NCBI GenBank assembly: GCA_015485235.1
Contig: WFTX01000029.1
Coordinates: forward strand, 1 to 7,245
Source: Nitrospirota bacterium
Lineage (GTDB): Bacteria; Nitrospirota; Thermodesulfovibrionia; Thermodesulfovibrionales; JdFR-85
DNA length: 7,245 nt
Reading direction: 5' to 3'
This document shows, piece after piece, positions 4,733 through 7,245 of this stretch; the first letter of the stretch is position 1, and every line of letters begins with the position of its first letter. Under the pieces are notes generated by a model, which saw nothing but the letters and a program-made list of their open reading frames with translations, was not told the DNA's origin and searched no databases. Both the position numbers and the translations under genes were made by a program.

Positions 4733-7197
4733 TTGAACTCACCATTGACGGGAAGTTGATCCAGGCGGAAAAGGGAAGTACCATCCTTCAGATAGCCAAG
4801 GCCAATAATATTAAGATACCCCACCTCTGCTGGGACAGGAGACTGAAACCCTACGGAGGATGCCGGCTCTGTCTTGTTGAGGTTGAGGGGCAGAGAAAAC
4901 TCCTTGCAGCCTGTTCCACGCCTGCTGAAAACGGGATGGTTATAAAGACAGACACCCCTGTTCTCCGGAAGGCAAGGAAGACGGTCCTTGAGCTTCTCCT
5001 TGTCCATCACCCTCTTGACTGTCCCATCTGTGACAAGGCAGGGGAGTGCGACCTCCAGGACCTTGCCTACCAGTACGGGCCCTCTGAGGGCAGGTTTTAT
5101 GCCGAGAGGAAACACGACCCAGAGGCAACAAGCCCCCTGATTGAACGGAACCCCAACCGGTGCATACTCTGCGGCCGGTGTGTGAGAGTCTGCTGGGAAC
5201 ACCAGGGTGTTGGTGCCATTAACCTCATAGGAAGGGGATTCAATACGAAGATAAGCCCTGCCTTTGAGGAGACCCTGGACTGCGAGTTCTGCGGTCAGTG
5301 TGTAGATGCCTGTCCTGTAGGTGCCCTGGGGACCAAACCCTACAAGTACCGGGCAAGGGCGTGGTTTCTGGAAAGCACTGATACGATCTGTCCTTATTGC
5401 AGTGTTGGCTGTACTCTCACCCTTGATCTCAGGGAGGGAAAGATCCTTCGCGTAAGGGGAATGGACGGAGTAGGAGTGAATGAGGGAGACCTCTGCGGCA
5501 AGGGAAGGTTCGGCTTTGACTTCATCTACAGTGAAGGAAGACTGACAAAGCCCCTTCTCAGAAAAAACGGTGAGTTTCAGGAGGTGGACTGGGAGGAGGC
5601 CCTCTACTATATAGCCGAAAGACTCAGGGATATCAAAGAGACCCACGGTCCTGAAAAGATAGGGGCCATCGGTTCAGCCAGGACCACCCTCGAAGATGAC
5701 ATCATGCTTGCCAGGTTTTTCCGGGAAGTGCTCGGCTCTGACAATATTGACTCATCGGCCCGCCTCGGTTATGCCTGGGCCTTGAAGGGGATGGAGGATA
5801 CCCTCGGAATAAAGTCCAATCCGGTATCTCTCAACTCGCCCATAGGCAAGGAGGTGGTGCTGGTGCTTGAGTCTGATATAACATCCACCCACCCGATCTT
5901 CGGTCTGAAGTTCCTTGAGGCAATGCATGAAGGGACTGAAGTGATAGTGGTTGATCCGAGGAAGACCAAGCTTGCCAGAAGGGGAAACAGGTGGCTGAGG
6001 AACCGGCCTGGCACCATTACTCCCTTTCTTTACGGGATTACCCATCTGGCAATGAAAGAGGGAGTCCATCTCAAGAAGGATATAACTGCCGAGGGCCTTG
6101 ACGAACTTGAGGATGGGCTCAGGGAATACACTCCTGGGAAGGTCTCCGAACTTACGGGGATAGATGAGGATCTCTTCAGAGAGGTTGCCCTCAGGTTCAT
6201 AAATGCAGAGTCGAGACTTCTCACCCTTACCCTTGGTGCTGCGGAGAACCAGAAGGGGCTGGAGACCATCCATGCAGCGGCAAACCTTCTCATGCTCCTT
6301 GGCGAGGGACCTGAGGCCCTCCAGATTCCCTCTGACTATTCAAATACATACGGGGCCTGGCTTGCAGGCTTGAGGCCGCTTTCAGGCGGTAAGGACCTCT
6401 ACGGGATGCTCTACACCCCGGGTAGCCTTAAGGCCCTCTATGTGATGGGAGAGGACCCACTGGTAACAATGCCCGATGCAGGCACCATTGAAGAGAACCT
6501 CAAGGACCTTGAACTGCTCATTGTCCAGGACATAAGGCTCTCTGAGACCGGGAAGCTTGCCCATGTTGTGCTACCGGCATCGAGCTGGGCCGAGAAGGAA
6601 GGCTCCTTCATAAACTCACAGGGCATCAGACAGATGCTTCCAAAGGTGGTTTCCACAACAGGAGACTCCATAGCAGACTGGAAGATATTCAGGAACATTG
6701 CCAGGGTTATGGGGCACGACCTGGGAACGGTGGAGTTCTCTCAGTTAAAGGAAGAGGCAGGCAAGATCGTCCCTGAAGAGGGAACCCGGAAGTGGAGGTT
6801 CATACCCCCGGAATGGGAGGGACTGGCCCGGACTACGGAAGAGTATCCCATCCTCATGGTAACGGGTAACATAATGCAGCATTCAGGCTCTCTCTCGGTG
6901 ATGTCCAAGAGCCTGAGTCATGTACTATCTGATGCATTTGTCCAGATAAGTCCGGAAGATGCAGGGAGGTTCAGGATTGGAGATGGTGAGTTCATTGAGA
7001 TAACCTCTCCGAAGGGGACTGTGTATATAAAGGCGAGGGTTTCAGACGAGATCCCTGAGGGGATGCTTTTTGTCCCTCTCCACTTCGCCCATGCAAGGGT
7101 AAACCTGCTTACGGAGGTATCAAGGGACGGGAAGGCCCTTCTGACTCCTGTAAGGATAGGCCCTCGTAAGGGTAACGGCGGAAGCCCGGCAGGATAG
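4729..7197 (+). CDS. nuoG: NuoG/FdhA-like Fe-S molybdopterin-fold subunit lacking FDH catalytic residues
   Basis: This 822-residue protein starts with the complex I NuoG / HydA-type electron wire: a [2Fe-2S] domain (C34, C45, C48, C62), a His-ligated [4Fe-4S] cluster (H94, C98, C101, C107), and a two-[4Fe-4S] ferredoxin domain (C145, C148, C151, C155; C185, C188, C191, C195). A molybdopterin-oxidoreductase Fe4S4 domain (C221, C224, C228, C256) then leads to a MopB catalytic-type domain (about 270-690) and a molydop-binding domain (about 705-812). Fold landmarks such as VVDPRKTKLA (407-416), MGEDPL (573-578) and the ASSWAEKEGSF segment (617-627) are kept. Against E. coli FdhF, the Sec/Cys ligand and following His align with G347-Y348 (NIDSSARLGY), and the Arg-bearing NPVRGQNNVQG motif is lost (near 530-542). 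It is therefore probably not an active formate dehydrogenase but an electron-transfer or structural NuoG-like subunit. ATG overlaps the previous stop (ATGA), with GGAGG at 4714-4718, indicating translational coupling. Confidence 0.92.
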   Translation: MIELTIDGKLIQAEKGSTILQIAKANNIKIPHLCWDRRLKPYGGCRLCLVEVEGQRKLLAACSTPAENGMVIKTDTPVLRKARKTVLELLLVHHPLDCPICDKAGECDLQDLAYQYGPSEGRFYAERKHDPEATSPLIERNPNRCILCGRCVRVCWEHQGVGAINLIGRGFNTKISPAFEETLDCEFCGQCVDACPVGALGTKPYKYRARAWFLESTDTICPYCSVGCTLTLDLREGKILRVRGMDGVGVNEGDLCGKGRFGFDFIYSEGRLTKPLLRKNGEFQEVDWEEALYYIAERLRDIKETHGPEKIGAIGSARTTLEDDIMLARFFREVLGSDNIDSSARLGYAWALKGMEDTLGIKSNPVSLNSPIGKEVVLVLESDITSTHPIFGLKFLEAMHEGTEVIVVDPRKTKLARRGNRWLRNRPGTITPFLYGITHLAMKEGVHLKKDITAEGLDELEDGLREYTPGKVSELTGIDEDLFREVALRFINAESRLLTLTLGAAENQKGLETIHAAANLLMLLGEGPEALQIPSDYSNTYGAWLAGLRPLSGGKDLYGMLYTPGSLKALYVMGEDPLVTMPDAGTIEENLKDLELLIVQDIRLSETGKLAHVVLPASSWAEKEGSFINSQGIRQMLPKVVSTTGDSIADWKIFRNIARVMGHDLGTVEFSQLKEEAGKIVPEEGTRKWRFIPPEWEGLARTTEEYPILMVTGNIMQHSGSLSVMSKSLSHVLSDAFVQISPEDAGRFRIGDGEFIEITSPKGTVYIKARVSDEIPEGMLFVPLHFAHARVNLLTEVSRDGKALLTPVRIGPRKGNGGSPAG

Positions 7198-7245
7198 GAA
7201 AGTTATAGTTATTGGTATACAGGTGTGTTGGTTATAAGGTTATTG
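7198..7245. other. Short GTTAT-rich end segment without a gene
   Basis: These 48 bases follow the nuoG-like stop. They contain repeated GTTAT words (near 7202, 7209, 7231 and 7239) but no hairpin with a T run, no ribosome binding site and no start codon in context. With no terminator seen, the transcript probably continues past the window. The GTTAT words loosely recall the reverse complement of the TAACMAG heptamers at 2846-2873. Confidence 0.4.

Noticed and set aside
4645..5646. Long open frame of 333 codons on the minus strand
   Set aside because: It lies opposite the strongly supported NuoF and NuoG-like genes and has no family resemblance; it is a shadow frame.
4729..7197. Annotation as an active formate dehydrogenase alpha subunit
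   Set aside because: The Sec/Cys, His and Arg active-site positions are not conserved, and there is no in-frame TGA that could encode selenocysteine.

Overview
The window is one end of a rightward operon for a cytoplasmic NADH-oxidising (diaphorase) module, preceded by about 780 bases with no convincing protein gene but much inverted-repeat structure. All five genes are on the + strand, tightly packed, with good GGAGG ribosome binding sites. Their frequent use of AGG and ATA codons and the HndB/NuoEFG-type protein set fit an anaerobic bacterium of the Nitrospirota (Thermodesulfovibrio-like) or a former deltaproteobacterial lineage. This taxonomic guess rests on style alone and is weak.

Layout. 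1-120 is AT-rich and holds a possible leftward promoter. 149-282 is a GC-rich element closed by a 16-bp inverted repeat with two hairpins inside. 301-506 has further stems, including one that can form an H-type pseudoknot, and 519-561 is a strong Rho-independent terminator for rightward transcription. This could be a structured non-coding RNA ended by its own terminator; the first part could instead be a small mobile repeat. A dyad at 622-647 and an almost perfect sigma-54 promoter at 685-700 lie just upstream of the first gene.

Genes. (1) A response-regulator receiver fused to a GcvH-like domain that seems to lack the lipoyl lysine. (2) A receiver fused to a complete NuoE-type [2Fe-2S] subunit. 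(3) A small HndB-like [2Fe-2S] protein. (4) A HydB/HndC/NuoF-type flavoprotein with an N-terminal [2Fe-2S] domain and a C-terminal two-[4Fe-4S] ferredoxin domain. (5) A NuoG/FdhA-like iron-sulfur molybdopterin-fold protein in which the formate dehydrogenase active-site residues are absent.

Taken together, genes 2-5 should form a soluble complex moving electrons between NAD(P)H, flavin and a long Fe-S chain, possibly exchanging electrons with ferredoxin. The unusual part is that two receiver domains are built into, or encoded beside, the redox enzyme and carry no DNA-binding output. This suggests that phosphorylation controls the enzyme complex directly, while sigma-54 and an enhancer-binding protein control its transcription. 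No histidine kinase, catalytic hydrogenase or membrane Nuo subunit is visible. No terminator follows gene 5 within the window, so the operon probably continues.
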